DNA of 64,000 bases, taken from contig JANPDL010000022.1 of assembly GCA_031431475.1 (NCBI GenBank), positions 62,001 through 126,000 of the forward strand, read 5' to 3'. Shown in pieces: positions 27,073-36,152 of this stretch. The stretch's first letter is position 1. Every line of letters begins with the position of its first letter. Under the pieces are notes generated by a model that was given only the letters and a program-made list of their open reading frames with translations, did no database searches and was not told the origin of the DNA. A program made the position numbers and the translations under genes. The DNA is from JADCCX01 sp031431475 (GTDB lineage: Bacteria > Pseudomonadota > Alphaproteobacteria > Rhizobiales > Beijerinckiaceae).

Positions 27073-28158
27073 ATGAAAAGACGTAGTTTTTTGCACGGTG
27101 CTGCTCTTGCAGCCGCTGCAACAGCCATTGCGAAACCCGCCATCGCCCAGTCCATGCCCGAGGTGAAGTGGCGACTGACGTCCAGTTTCCCGAAGTCGCT
27201 CGATACGATTTTCGGCACGGCACAGACGCTTGCGCAATACGTAAGCGACGCCACGGACGGGAAGTTCCAGATCCAGACCTTCGCAGCGGGTGAGATCGTG
27301 CCGGGCCTGCAGGCTCTGGACGCCGCGTCCAACGGCACCGTGGAATGCGCCCATACGCCGACCTACTTTTACACAGGCAAGGAGCCCGCGCTGGCGCTGG
27401 GCACCGGGATTCCATGGGGACTGAACGCCCGTCACCAGCATTCCTGGTGGCATTTCGCGGGCGGCGAAGCCATCGTCAACGAGGCTCTGGCCAAGTTCAA
27501 CACAATTGGTCTCGTGTGCGGCAACTCGGGTACGCAGATGGGCGGCTGGTTCCGCAAGGAGATCAACACTCTGGAGGATCTGAAAGGCCTGAAATTCCGC
27601 ATCGGCGGCACGGGGGGTGCTGTTCTGGCCAAACTCGGCGTCGTGCCGCAGCAGATCGCGGCCGGTGATATCTATCCGGCCCTTGAGCGCGGCACGCTGG
27701 ATGCCGTCGAGTTCGTCGGACCCTATGATGACGAGAAGCTCGGCTTCAACAAGGTGGCGAAATACTATTATTACCCCGGCTTCTGGGAAGGCGGTGCCAT
27801 GCTGCACCTCGTCATCAACAAGGAGGCCTGGGAGAAGTTGCCGAAGCTCTATCAGAACATCCTCAGGATGTGCGCCGAGAGCGCCAACAACTGGATGCTC
27901 GCAAAATACGACGCGGTGAACGCGCCCGCATTGCGCCGCCTGGTGGCTGGCGGCACAGAATTGCGCGCTTTTCCAGCGGCAGTGCTTGAAGCGTCGTGGA
28001 AGGCGTCCGAAGAACTCTACGCCGAATATTCGGCCAGAAGCCCGATTTTCAAGAAGGGTTATGAGTCGATGGTAGCATTTCGCAACGAGCAATACACATG
28101 GGCGCAGATCGCGGAATATGCCTTCGACAGCTACCAGATCCGGCAGTTGAGGCGGTAA
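27073..28158 (+). CDS. TRAP transporter solute-binding protein (DctP/TakP-like)
   Basis: A 361-residue periplasmic binding protein. It has a twin-arginine-like leader (MKRRSFLHGAALAAAA, cleavage near AIA-Q) and the DctP fold with LKGLKFRIGGTGGAVLAKLG and the IYPALERGTLDAVEFVGPYDD segment. The latter resembles TakP, which binds 2-oxo acids such as pyruvate. The DctQ and DctM membrane proteins are absent, so it is an orphan or pairs with a distant carrier. The keto-acid link fits the divergent FAH gene, whose products include pyruvate or related acids; this is inference. Confidence 0.92.
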   Translation: MKRRSFLHGAALAAAATAIAKPAIAQSMPEVKWRLTSSFPKSLDTIFGTAQTLAQYVSDATDGKFQIQTFAAGEIVPGLQALDAASNGTVECAHTPTYFYTGKEPALALGTGIPWGLNARHQHSWWHFAGGEAIVNEALAKFNTIGLVCGNSGTQMGGWFRKEINTLEDLKGLKFRIGGTGGAVLAKLGVVPQQIAAGDIYPALERGTLDAVEFVGPYDDEKLGFNKVAKYYYYPGFWEGGAMLHLVINKEAWEKLPKLYQNILRMCAESANNWMLAKYDAVNAPALRRLVAGGTELRAFPAAVLEASWKASEELYAEYSARSPIFKKGYESMVAFRNEQYTWAQIAEYAFDSYQIRQLRR

Positions 28159-28170
28159 AAAGCCTCATTT
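28148..28170 (+). terminator. Weak hairpin after the TRAP binding protein
   Basis: TGAGGC (28148-28153) and GCCTCA (28162-28167) form a 6-bp stem with an 8-base loop, followed by TTT. The stem overlaps the stop codon of the DctP-like gene. It could be a weak intrinsic terminator. Confidence 0.3.
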
Positions 28171-28281
28171 CCATCCAGATCAGGAACAATCCCGTAACTC
28201 ACCTGTGACGCCGCGTGCGCTCGACAGCATGTGCCGACCGCTGTAGTGCGTCCTATTGATTATTTGGGACTCTTTTTAACA

Positions 28282-29361
28282 ATGAATCTGATGATCCGCA
28301 GTGGTGAGCGAGACCCGCGCGAGGAGGCCAACCGGGCTTTCCGGCTGCCGGGCGATCATCCGCGCGTCATGGGCGGCAAAGTCGGCGTTCTGGTGCTCAA
28401 TCTCGGCACACCGGATGGCACGGGCTACTGGCCCATGCGCCGCTATCTCTCGGAATTCCTGTCGGACAAACGCGTCATCGACTGGCCGGCCGCTGTCTGG
28501 CAACCGATCCTTCAGGGGATAATCCTGTCGATCCGCCCCGGTCGCAAGGGCAAGGATTACGAGACGATCTGGAACAAAGAGAGAAACGAAGGGCCACTGC
28601 TGACCATCACGCGCAGCCAGTCCGAAAAGCTTGCTGCTGAGCTTTCCATGCTATCCGACAAGATCATCGTCGACTTCGCCATGCGCTACGGCAATCCGGC
28701 GACAGGGCCTGCGATCGAGAATCTGATGAAGCAGGGCTGTGACCGCATTCTGCTGTTGCCGATGTATCCGCAATATTCCGTGGCGACGACCGCGACCGCC
28801 GCCGATCAGGCCTTCCGGCAGCTCATGAAGATGGAATGGCAGCCGTCCGTGCGCGTCGCCCCGCCATGGCATGATGACCCGGTCTATATCGATGCGCTGG
28901 CCGAAAGCGTGCGCGAGCATGTTGCAACACTGGATTTCGAGCCCGAAGTGCTGCTGGCCTCGTTCCATGGTGTGCCGAGGCGTTATCTGATGAAGGGTGA
29001 TCCCTATCATTGCCAGTGCGTCAAGACGGGCCGTCTGCTGCGCGAGGCGCTGGACTGGCCCAAGGACAAGTTCGTGCAGACCTTCCAGTCGCGTTTCGGG
29101 CCGGAGGAATGGCTGAAGCCGTATACCGATGTCACGGTGGAAGAGCTCGCCAAATCAGGCGTCAAGCGCATGGTGATGATCGCGCCCGGCTTCTCGGCAG
29201 ATTGTCTCGAGACGCTGGAAGAGCTCGATGTCGAAAACCGCGAGATTTTCGAGCACAACGGTGGCGAGCATTTCTCCTATATCCCCTGCCTCAACGACAG
29301 CGACCTCGGCGTGAAAGTGATGAAGCATGTCGTGATGCGGGAACTGGGCGGTTGGGTTTAA
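28282..29361 (+). CDS. hemH: Ferrochelatase HemH
   Basis: Ferrochelatase of 359 residues, which inserts iron into protoporphyrin IX at the inner membrane to make haem. Visible are KVGVLVLNLGTPD near 33, the LLLPMYPQYS block, the catalytic histidine in ASFHGVPRRY and the PGFSADCLETLEE segment with the acidic metal path. The frame is open upstream, but the ATG at 28282 (MNLMIRSGE) follows the family start. It is convergent with the phosphatase: the TAA shares bases with that gene's stop. Confidence 0.97.
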   Translation: MNLMIRSGERDPREEANRAFRLPGDHPRVMGGKVGVLVLNLGTPDGTGYWPMRRYLSEFLSDKRVIDWPAAVWQPILQGIILSIRPGRKGKDYETIWNKERNEGPLLTITRSQSEKLAAELSMLSDKIIVDFAMRYGNPATGPAIENLMKQGCDRILLLPMYPQYSVATTATAADQAFRQLMKMEWQPSVRVAPPWHDDPVYIDALAESVREHVATLDFEPEVLLASFHGVPRRYLMKGDPYHCQCVKTGRLLREALDWPKDKFVQTFQSRFGPEEWLKPYTDVTVEELAKSGVKRMVMIAPGFSADCLETLEELDVENREIFEHNGGEHFSYIPCLNDSDLGVKVMKHVVMRELGGWV

Positions 29362-29867
29362 ACTTCCAGCCGGAACGGCACGCCTTCGAAGCAATCCTCG
29401 CCGCGCCCGATCTTCTCGGCTGCCGCAACCATCCGCCCTTTACGCCCCAGAATCTGATCCGCGACGGCGACCAGTCGCATGTTGGGCGTTGCCGTTGGTG
29501 AGCGCTGGCGGATCATATCCGCGATCCCCCACTCATTGCGCTCCGGGTTCAGCGCGCAAGCCGTAATCATCGCCGCTGCCGTCGAACGGCTCACTCCAGC
29601 ATAGCAATGAATCACCATGGGCTGCGCCTTGTCCCACGCCTTCACGAAGGTGAGAAGCTTGCGCACATGCTCTTCCGCAGGGATGATATGCCCGTCGAGC
29701 GGCTCGGTGATATCGCTCATGGCGATATAGAGATGTCGCTCCTCGGAGATCGATGCAGGCCTCGTCACAGGCGTCTGCGCATTGATCAGCGTCAGCACAT
29801 GGCTGGCATCGATCTGCTGCACTGTGCGCGGCAGGCGGGCGAGGGAGCAGACTTGCAGGAAAGGCAT
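29358..29867 (-). CDS. Tyrosine/dual-specificity phosphatase-like protein
   Basis: A 169-residue cysteine-dependent phosphatase. The P-loop is HCYAGVSRS with catalytic C88 and R94. An upstream aspartate in SDITEPLDG (D52) may be the general acid. The family is widespread in Hyphomicrobiales as small 'protein tyrosine phosphatase' genes with unknown targets. It is cytoplasmic with no signal. It lies in a minus-strand series with the HD hydrolase (13 bp upstream) and tag. The stop overlaps the end of hemH on the opposite strand. Confidence 0.88.
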   Translation of the reverse strand: MPFLQVCSLARLPRTVQQIDASHVLTLINAQTPVTRPASISEERHLYIAMSDITEPLDGHIIPAEEHVRKLLTFVKAWDKAQPMVIHCYAGVSRSTAAAMITACALNPERNEWGIADMIRQRSPTATPNMRLVAVADQILGRKGRMVAAAEKIGRGEDCFEGVPFRLEV

Positions 29868-29880
29868 TCAATACTCCTGA

Positions 29881-30495
29881 TTATGGATTTGCCAATGCGC
29901 CAGACAATGTTTCAAACCGCGCGACGAAAGCGATTTCCGCCTGTTCCGTTGTCCAGGGTTCCAGCATGTCGAGGATACGCCGGGGCAGGTCAACCGGTCT
30001 ACCGAAAAACCGCTCGGCCTCCTCCAGCGAAAACCCGGCAAGTCGCGTCGCCTCGTGATACGCCGCTATAGCATCGGCGTCCTTGGTCAGCACCCTGACC
30101 GGACCCTTGATTTCCGGCGGCAGGCCGAAACGGATCATCACGGCGGCGAGAATACGCGCCTCCACGCCCTTGTAGGCATCACCCAGCACCGCCTTGAAGG
30201 GCGAGATGATGTCACCGATGACATATTCCGCCGCATCATGCAGCAGCACGACGAGCGCCATCTTCGGCGGCATGTCGAGCAGGTTGTTCTGGGCAATCGC
30301 CTCCACCAGCAGCGAATGCTGCGCCACGGAGAAGGGATAGGGTCCCTCGGTCTGGCCATTCCAGCGGGCAACGCGGGCGAGGCCATGGGCAATATCCTCG
30401 ATCTCCACATCAAAGGGCGAGGGATCGAGCAGGTCTAGCCTGCGGCCCGAGAGCATGCGTTGCCATGCCCGGGGAGGAGGAGATTTTTTGGCCAT
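29881..30495 (-). CDS. HD-domain hydrolase (YfbR-like)
   Basis: A 204-residue HD phosphohydrolase. The first metal histidine is in SVAQHSLLV (H60), the HD pair is at 86-87 in LLHDAAEYVIGD, and an aspartate is in the following helices (DADAIAAYHEATR). This layout resembles YfbR, a 5'-deoxynucleotidase, so a role in nucleotide pool cleaning is likely. It starts 1 bp after the stop of tag, which indicates tight co-transcription with a DNA repair enzyme. Confidence 0.88.
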   Translation of the reverse strand: MAKKSPPPRAWQRMLSGRRLDLLDPSPFDVEIEDIAHGLARVARWNGQTEGPYPFSVAQHSLLVEAIAQNNLLDMPPKMALVVLLHDAAEYVIGDIISPFKAVLGDAYKGVEARILAAVMIRFGLPPEIKGPVRVLTKDADAIAAYHEATRLAGFSLEEAERFFGRPVDLPRRILDMLEPWTTEQAEIAFVARFETLSGALANP

Positions 30496-30496
30496 C

Positions 30497-31126
30497 TCAG
30501 CGCTTCGGCATCACGATCGTTGCGCCCAGCTCCGCCACCTCTGCATGACGGTAGCAGCCGACAAGATGGTCATTCACCAGCCCGCAGGCCTGAAGGAAGG
30601 CATAAACGATGGTGGGACCACAGAAGGTGAATCCGCGCGCCTTCAGGTCTTTCGAAATCGCCTGGCTCACCTTTGTCTCGGCCTGTACCCCCGAGCGTGA
30701 CGTCAGGTTGTTTTGCACCGGGCGGCCATCGACGAATTTCCAGAGGTAATTGGCAAACCCCTCTTTCTCCTGAATCTGCAGGAACACCCGCGCGGACGGC
30801 ACCACGCCCGTAATCTTGGCGCGGTTTCTGACAATTCCCGCATCTTGCATCAGCGCTTCCAGCTTCTCAGGTGAATACCGCACCATTGTCTGCGCATCGA
30901 AGCCATCGAAGGCCTTCCGGAAATTCTCGCGCTTCCTCAGGATCGTGATCCACGAAAGCCCGGCCTGAAACCCGTCGAGTACCAGTTTCTCGAACAGGGC
31001 GCGGTCGTCAGTCTCAGGCACGCCCCAGTCGGTGTCGTGATACGCCACATAGAGTGGATCGACGCCGGGCCACCAGCAACGGGTCTTGCCGTCGGGATGG
31101 GTAATGAGGCTTTGGGGTTCGGGCAT
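30497..31126 (-). CDS. tag: DNA-3-methyladenine glycosylase I
   Basis: A 209-residue Tag enzyme that removes 3-methyladenine from DNA. The zinc ligands seen in E. coli Tag have counterparts: C17 (KTRCWWPG), a histidine in YHDTDWGVP, and H and C in NDHLVGCYRH near the end. The helix-hairpin region ILRKRENFRKAF and the GPTIVYAFLQACG block are typical. The longer frame to 31159 is rejected in favour of the ATG at 31126 (MPEPQSL). A palindromic repeat lies directly upstream. Confidence 0.95.
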   Translation of the reverse strand: MPEPQSLITHPDGKTRCWWPGVDPLYVAYHDTDWGVPETDDRALFEKLVLDGFQAGLSWITILRKRENFRKAFDGFDAQTMVRYSPEKLEALMQDAGIVRNRAKITGVVPSARVFLQIQEKEGFANYLWKFVDGRPVQNNLTSRSGVQAETKVSQAISKDLKARGFTFCGPTIVYAFLQACGLVNDHLVGCYRHAEVAELGATIVMPKR

Positions 31127-31131
31127 TGTGC

Positions 31132-31246
31132 GTGTCTCGAGGCTCGCTTCGCTTCGCACCTCGACATGAGGAGAACGGTAACTACAGTGTCTATAACATC
31201 CTCATGTCGAGGTGCGAGAGAGGGAAGCGAAAGAGCCTCGAGACAC
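31132..31246. repeat. Intergenic palindromic repeat (CTCGAGGCTCGCTTCGC type)
   Basis: A large imperfect inverted repeat. The left arm (31132-31172) starts GTGTCTCGAGGCTCGCTTCG and contains CACCTCGACATGAGGA. The right arm (31199-31246) starts TCCTCATGTCGAGGTGCGAG and ends GAGCCTCGAGACAC. The unit resembles the intergenic repeats that are frequent in Hyphomicrobiales genomes (CTCGAGGCTCGC...CACCTC...TGAGGA). It fills the gap between tag and ygfZ and may stabilise or end the ygfZ transcript. Confidence 0.85.
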
Positions 31247-31263
31247 CAACAGGATAATTCACC

Positions 31264-32157
31264 TCAAGGCAGCGGCCAGTTTGCCATCCACCACCCAGGT
31301 TTGATCACAGTGACCGGAACACCGCCTGCCGTGATGGGCGTGCCTGCCGCTATGGCCTCCGCCGCACGATCAAGCCGGATCAGGGCCAGACCCACGCCAT
31401 TGGCTGCGGTGCCTGTGACACCCAAAGTCTTCTCACCCGCCATGACAGACGCACCGCTGGAGGCAACAAACCCCTCATCATAGCGCAGCTGCACCAGTCG
31501 GGTCCGCGCCGTACCGCGGTGCTGCATGCGCGAGACAACCTCCTGTCCGACATAGCAGCCCTTTTTGAAATCGATGCCATGGAGTTGGTCCATGTTGATC
31601 TCGTGTGGAAAAGCGTCGCCCAGGACAAAGTCGAAGGCGACCTCGCCGATGCCGAGTGCGGCGCGATGGGCGTGGTAATCATCGAGATCAGCCGGGGCTG
31701 CGCTGGTTTCAGCAATGACGGCATCGGTCTGGCTTTTATGAGCCATCAGCCGGTAGCCCAGCGTGGGCAGGCGTGGATCGGCGAAGGCCAGTCCGAACCC
31801 AGCGATATCCAGATCGGCCCCCCAGACCGCGATCACGCCAAGCGTCTCCGACAGGTTCTCGACACTCACTTTGGCGCGCAGCTTGTAGAAGGACAGGCGC
31901 TTGGCAAGTTCTGCTGCCGATACCAGCGGCACATCGCAATAGAACCCGACGCCATCGTCCGCAGCAGCCTCCGTCACAAAAAAATCCGTGATGATCTTGC
32001 CCTGTGGTGTCAGCAGCGCGGTGTGGATGGCTTTGCCCTCTACCACGCCGTCCATGCTGCTGGTCACAATGTTGTCGAGAAAGGCCCGCGCCTCGTCTCC
32101 CGTCACCCTGACGACGCCCCGGTTGGGCAAACCCACAGCTTTCAGACCGGCAATCAT
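31264..32157 (-). CDS. ygfZ: Folate-dependent Fe-S cluster assembly protein YgfZ
   Basis: A 297-residue YgfZ/GcvT-like protein that binds tetrahydrofolate and supports iron-sulfur enzymes such as MiaB. The signature KGCYVGQE lies near residue 198, and the N-terminal GVVRVTGDEARAFLDNIVTSS segment is typical. A long open frame upstream (to 32628) is antisense to the dihydroorotase and is rejected; the ATG at 32157 (MIAGLKAVGLPNRG) is the likely start. It is divergent from the dihydroorotase with an 81-bp gap. Confidence 0.95.
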   Translation of the reverse strand: MIAGLKAVGLPNRGVVRVTGDEARAFLDNIVTSSMDGVVEGKAIHTALLTPQGKIITDFFVTEAAADDGVGFYCDVPLVSAAELAKRLSFYKLRAKVSVENLSETLGVIAVWGADLDIAGFGLAFADPRLPTLGYRLMAHKSQTDAVIAETSAAPADLDDYHAHRAALGIGEVAFDFVLGDAFPHEINMDQLHGIDFKKGCYVGQEVVSRMQHRGTARTRLVQLRYDEGFVASSGASVMAGEKTLGVTGTAANGVGLALIRLDRAAEAIAAGTPITAGGVPVTVIKPGWWMANWPLP

Positions 32158-32238
32158 GCGTGAAAGCACTCCCTGCTTGAGCTCAATGAAAGCGTTACGT
32201 AAGGCGTGGAGCATCTGGCCACAAGCGGAGCGGACACC

Positions 32239-33573
32239 ATGTCCCGGACATTCGACACGATCCTGAGGGGAGGCACCGTCGTGAACCACGACGGCACTGG
32301 CATCCGCGATGTCGGGATCACGGCGGGTCGCATTGCCGCCATCGGCTCTCTGGCCGGGGCGAGTGCGGGCGAGACAATCGATTGCAAGGGCCTGCATGTG
32401 CTGCCCGGTGTCATCGACAGCCAGGTGCATTTCCGCGAGCCCGGCCTGACCCACAAGGAGGATCTGGAAACCGGCTCCCGTGCGGCTGTCATGGGCGGCG
32501 TGACGGCGGTTTTCGAAATGCCCAACACCAATCCCCTGACGACCACGCCGGAAGCGCTTGCAGGCAAGCTGAAAGCAGCCCGCCACCGCATGCATTGCGA
32601 TTTCGCCTTCTGGGTCGGCGGCACGCATGAGAACGCCAAGGACGTGCCAGAACTTGAGCGCCTGCCCGGTACGCCGGGCATCAAGGTGTTCATGGGTTCA
32701 TCCACCGGGTCACTGCTGGTGGAGGATGACGACGGCGTGCGCGAGATCCTGAAGCGCACGCGCCGCCGCGCCGCATTCCATTCCGAGGACGAGGCGCGGT
32801 TGCGCGAGCGGATGTCCTTGCGTGTTCCGGGTGATCCCTCCTCGCATCCGGTCTGGCGCGACGTCGAGACGGCGATGCGCTGCACGCGGCGGCTTGTCTC
32901 CATCGCGCGGGAAACGGGTGCGCGCATTCATGTGCTGCATATTTCGACCGCGGACGAGATTGCCTTCCTGCAGGCGCACAAGGATGTCGCGACCTGCGAG
33001 GCGACGCCGCATCATCTCACCCTTGTAGCACCCAATTGCTACGAGCGCCTCGGTGCCTATGCGCAGATGAACCCGCCGGTGCGCGATGACAGCCACCGTC
33101 AGGGCATCTGGGGTGGTGTGACACAGGGCATCATCGATGTGCTGGGATCCGATCACGCGCCACACACGCGGGAAGAGAAAGAGCATGCCTACCCGGCGAC
33201 TCATTCCGGCATGACCGGAGTGCAGACACTGGTGCCGATCATGCTGGATCACGTGAATGCAGGCAGGCTGTCGCTGGAGCGCCTCGTGGATCTGACCAGT
33301 GCTGGCCCCAAGCGCCTGTTTGGTATCGCGAACAAGGGGCGGATAGCAGCTGGCTATGACGCCGACTTCACCATTGTCGATCTCAAGCGCCGCGAAACCA
33401 TCCGCAACGACTGGATCGCCTCGCGCTGCGGCTGGACACCTTATGACGGCGTCACGGTTACGGGCTGGCCAATCGGTACGGTTGTAAGAGGACGCCGCGT
33501 GATGTGGGATGGCACCCTCACTACAACCAGCACGGGAGAAGCTGTGCGCTTCGAGGAAGCCGTTTCGACCTGA
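32239..33573 (+). CDS. pyrC: Dihydroorotase (amidohydrolase superfamily)
   Basis: A 444-residue cyclic amidohydrolase of the dihydroorotase/allantoinase group, expected to interconvert carbamoyl aspartate and dihydroorotate. The N-terminal metal motif reads DSQVHFREPG (60-69), so the first histidine of the usual HxH is Q62; I recall the same change in other alphaproteobacterial members. GIKVFMGSS carries the candidate carboxylated lysine, HVLHIST the next ligand, and GSDHAPH the catalytic aspartate. The start is the ATG at 32239 (MSRTFDTI). pyrB is not adjacent, so a different amide substrate is possible. Confidence 0.85.
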   Translation: MSRTFDTILRGGTVVNHDGTGIRDVGITAGRIAAIGSLAGASAGETIDCKGLHVLPGVIDSQVHFREPGLTHKEDLETGSRAAVMGGVTAVFEMPNTNPLTTTPEALAGKLKAARHRMHCDFAFWVGGTHENAKDVPELERLPGTPGIKVFMGSSTGSLLVEDDDGVREILKRTRRRAAFHSEDEARLRERMSLRVPGDPSSHPVWRDVETAMRCTRRLVSIARETGARIHVLHISTADEIAFLQAHKDVATCEATPHHLTLVAPNCYERLGAYAQMNPPVRDDSHRQGIWGGVTQGIIDVLGSDHAPHTREEKEHAYPATHSGMTGVQTLVPIMLDHVNAGRLSLERLVDLTSAGPKRLFGIANKGRIAAGYDADFTIVDLKRRETIRNDWIASRCGWTPYDGVTVTGWPIGTVVRGRRVMWDGTLTTTSTGEAVRFEEAVST

Positions 33574-34443
33574 TATTTTTGCACAAGCGAAGTTTCATTT
33601 TTTTGACACAATTCACGTCAAGCCGCTTGACATGCCTCTTTTGAGCCGCAGTCTGTCTTAACGCAAATGTGATCAGAAATAGTCTATTGATATCAGAGGC
33701 TTGGACTGTAAGGCCCATCGGCCTAAACCGTTAAGAGAAGTTTACGAACAAAAGCCAAATTGATGAATCAGATCATTCCGGATGCGGAATAATTAGACAG
33801 GCCAAGCATTGGGTTGAGGCTTTCGCCATCGATTCCAGCGGCTTAGTTCAACATCAACGACCTGTGGATAACCTGTCGCATTGGACGGGTTTTGATACTT
33901 GCCGCCGCCCCTGCCGAAAAGCAGTTGATGGGCTTCGAAGAGGCTGTGTAGAGAAATGGGTGTCGCCACTTGGCGGCACAATCTCCTGATCAAACAGATG
34001 ATCCGTCGGTTCGTCCATGGGCGCGCCGTGAGATCTTTTGTCTTTCAGTTCTGGAGGGAATGACTGTGCAAGGCGGGGCTGTGAAGTCTTGCCGAAAACA
34101 GACTTCGGCTGGATTCGGGGCTTTTCTCAAGGCCGAGGACTGCCGCAAGACAAGGCTGACGGCAAGGATTTGTCGAGAGCGGCAACTTTCTAACAGGTAT
34201 GTCGTTTTGAGGATGAGACGGGGCTGGAATGAGACGGGGCAGATATAGAAACAGGGAAGGAATCGAGCATGCTGCATGACCTTGTCGTGCCTGAGATTCC
34301 GTACCGGCCCCTGATTACGAAGGCCTTGGCGGATGACTTGAAACCAACAGGTAAACAGCTGCGTTCCGCTGCTTTCTGCTGACACCTCCGCGCCATTCCT
34401 GAGGATGCGGGTAACAAAATAAAAACAATCAGATGGAACGGTC
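33574..34443. other. Non-coding region upstream of dnaA (possible origin or control region)
   Basis: 870 bp with no convincing gene. The first ~220 bp (33574-33790) are clearly poorer in GC than the flanks. It holds one perfect DnaA box (33863-33871), a palindrome GTCAAG-CCG-CTTGAC around 33617-33632, a near-CtrA pattern TTAA-N7-TTAC (33731-33745) and a short direct repeat ATGAGACGGGGC at about 34212 and 34228. A single strict DnaA box is few for oriC, so it may only be the autoregulatory region of dnaA. Confidence 0.5.
33863..33871 (-). promoter_or_regulatory. DnaA box
   Basis: TGTGGATAA, the exact complement of the consensus TTATCCACA. It lies 573 bp before the dnaA start. It is consistent with DnaA autoregulation or an origin, although one 9-mer could also occur by chance. 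Confidence 0.55.
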
Positions 34444-35958
34444 ATGTACTCGAAAACCAGCAATCATACTGACGATCCATTCCCCTTCGGCGGCGGCGCA
34501 GCCCATGTCGATCCAACGGATAGGCCCATCGCCCCCCTTGGCGATCTCAATCCTATCTGGCAGCGTTTGAAGGCACGCCTGCGGGCCGAATTGGGTGAAG
34601 ATGTCTTCAACAGCTGGTTCCCACGCATGGAGCTTGTGGAAGCAGTGGATGGCGTCGTGCATCTCAGTGTTCCGACCAAGTTCCTGAAGAGCTGGGTCAA
34701 CAGCCATTATCGCGAGCGGATTCGCCGACTGTTTGTCGAGCAAAATTGTGGCGTCGAGGATGTCGAGCTTGTGGTCCGCGTCACTGGTCAGCGGACAGCT
34801 GCAATCCGCGCTGCCGTTCGGCCCCAGCCGATGGAAGCCGCGCGCGCACCTGCTCAGTCCATGGAAAAGCCGACGCTTGGCCAAATGATGCCGGTTCAGG
34901 CTGACCCCGGTGGTTTCGTTGGTTCGCCGCTGGACCGCAGGTTGTCGTTCCAGTCTTTCCTCGTGGGACAGTCCAATGCTTTTGCCCATGCAGCAGCGCA
35001 GCAGGTGGCGCGTGCTCAGCCCGGCGACAAGCCGATCTACAATCCGCTCTACATCCATTCCGCCGTGGGCCTCGGCAAAACCCACCTCTGTCAGGCGCTG
35101 GCGCAATCCATGGAGGATTCAGGCCGCCGTATCGTCTATCTGACGGCGGAACGCTTCATGTACGGCTTTGTCGCCGCGCTGAAATCACAGACGGCAATCG
35201 CCTTCAAGGAGCGGCTGCGCGCCATCGACGTTCTGGTGATTGACGATGTGCAGTTCCTGACCGGCAAATCGATCCAGCAGGAATTCTGCCACACCATGAA
35301 TGCCCTGATCGATGCGGGCAAACAGGTGATCATCGCGGCGGATCGTCCGCCCTGTGATCTGGAAGCGGTCGAGGATCGCATGCGGTCGCGATTGCAGGCT
35401 GGTCTCGTGGTCGAGATGAGCTCCCTGGACGAGGCCTTGCGGGTAAAGATTCTGGAAACACGTATCGCGGCGGCCCGCACGCATCTGCCGAATTTCGATG
35501 TTCGCCCGGAAGTCGTGATCTGGCTGGCGCGGCAGCTCACGGCCAATGGCCGCGACCTCGAGGGTGCGGTCAACCGGATGCTGGCCCATGCCACGCTTTC
35601 AGGCGTGCCGCTGGATCTATCGACAGCGGAAAGCGCTATCAAGGATCTGATCCGCACCCGCGAACCCCGCAAGGTGAAGATCGAGGATATCCAGCGCCTT
35701 GTGGCCAACCATTACAACATCAGCAAATCCGATATCCTGTCTTCGCGCCGCACCGCCACGGTCGTCCGGCCGCGTCAGATCGCGATGTTTCTGTCGAAGG
35801 CGCTCACGCTCCGCTCCCTGCCCGAGATTGGTCGCCGCTTTGGCGGCCGGGATCACACGACCGTGCTGCATGCGGTCCGCAAGATCGAAAGCCTGACAAG
35901 TCTGGATACGGCGCTTGCCGGTGAGATTGATCTCCTGAAGCGCATGCTGCAGGAGTAG
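34444..35958 (+). CDS. dnaA: Chromosomal replication initiator DnaA
   Basis: A 504-residue initiator that binds DnaA boxes and melts oriC. Domain I is at about 35-105 (WQRLKARLRAELGEDVFNSWF), followed by a proline/glutamine-rich domain II. The AAA+ domain has Walker A GLGKTH (about 210) and Walker B IDDVQFL (about 265). The C-terminal helix-turn-helix carries RDHTTVLHAVRKIE. The N-terminus is somewhat longer than average. It is followed by dnaN on the same strand after 194 bp. A long non-coding stretch with a DnaA box lies upstream. Confidence 0.98.
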   Translation: MYSKTSNHTDDPFPFGGGAAHVDPTDRPIAPLGDLNPIWQRLKARLRAELGEDVFNSWFPRMELVEAVDGVVHLSVPTKFLKSWVNSHYRERIRRLFVEQNCGVEDVELVVRVTGQRTAAIRAAVRPQPMEAARAPAQSMEKPTLGQMMPVQADPGGFVGSPLDRRLSFQSFLVGQSNAFAHAAAQQVARAQPGDKPIYNPLYIHSAVGLGKTHLCQALAQSMEDSGRRIVYLTAERFMYGFVAALKSQTAIAFKERLRAIDVLVIDDVQFLTGKSIQQEFCHTMNALIDAGKQVIIAADRPPCDLEAVEDRMRSRLQAGLVVEMSSLDEALRVKILETRIAAARTHLPNFDVRPEVVIWLARQLTANGRDLEGAVNRMLAHATLSGVPLDLSTAESAIKDLIRTREPRKVKIEDIQRLVANHYNISKSDILSSRRTATVVRPRQIAMFLSKALTLRSLPEIGRRFGGRDHTTVLHAVRKIESLTSLDTALAGEIDLLKRMLQE

Positions 35959-36152
35959 GGAATCGATGCTTGGGGGCCTTGCTGCATCACGCAACCTGTG
36001 GATGACACCGGTCTGAAGTAAGCCCTTCGTCAGTCGCTGCATTGAACCCCTTGAGTTTTGGCGCGGGGCGCGGCAACGTCTTCGCCCATATGATGGAATG
36101 GTTTTGTGCATTGCGCATTCCATCCCCTGAGTTTTTGAGGCCAGAACACCCC

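Noticed and set aside
30457..30480. G-rich run near the HD hydrolase start as a regulatory site
   Set aside because: It lies within the coding N-terminus and shows no symmetry.
33793..33993. 66-codon open frame upstream of dnaA
   Set aside because: No family, no ribosome-binding site, and it covers the DnaA box region.
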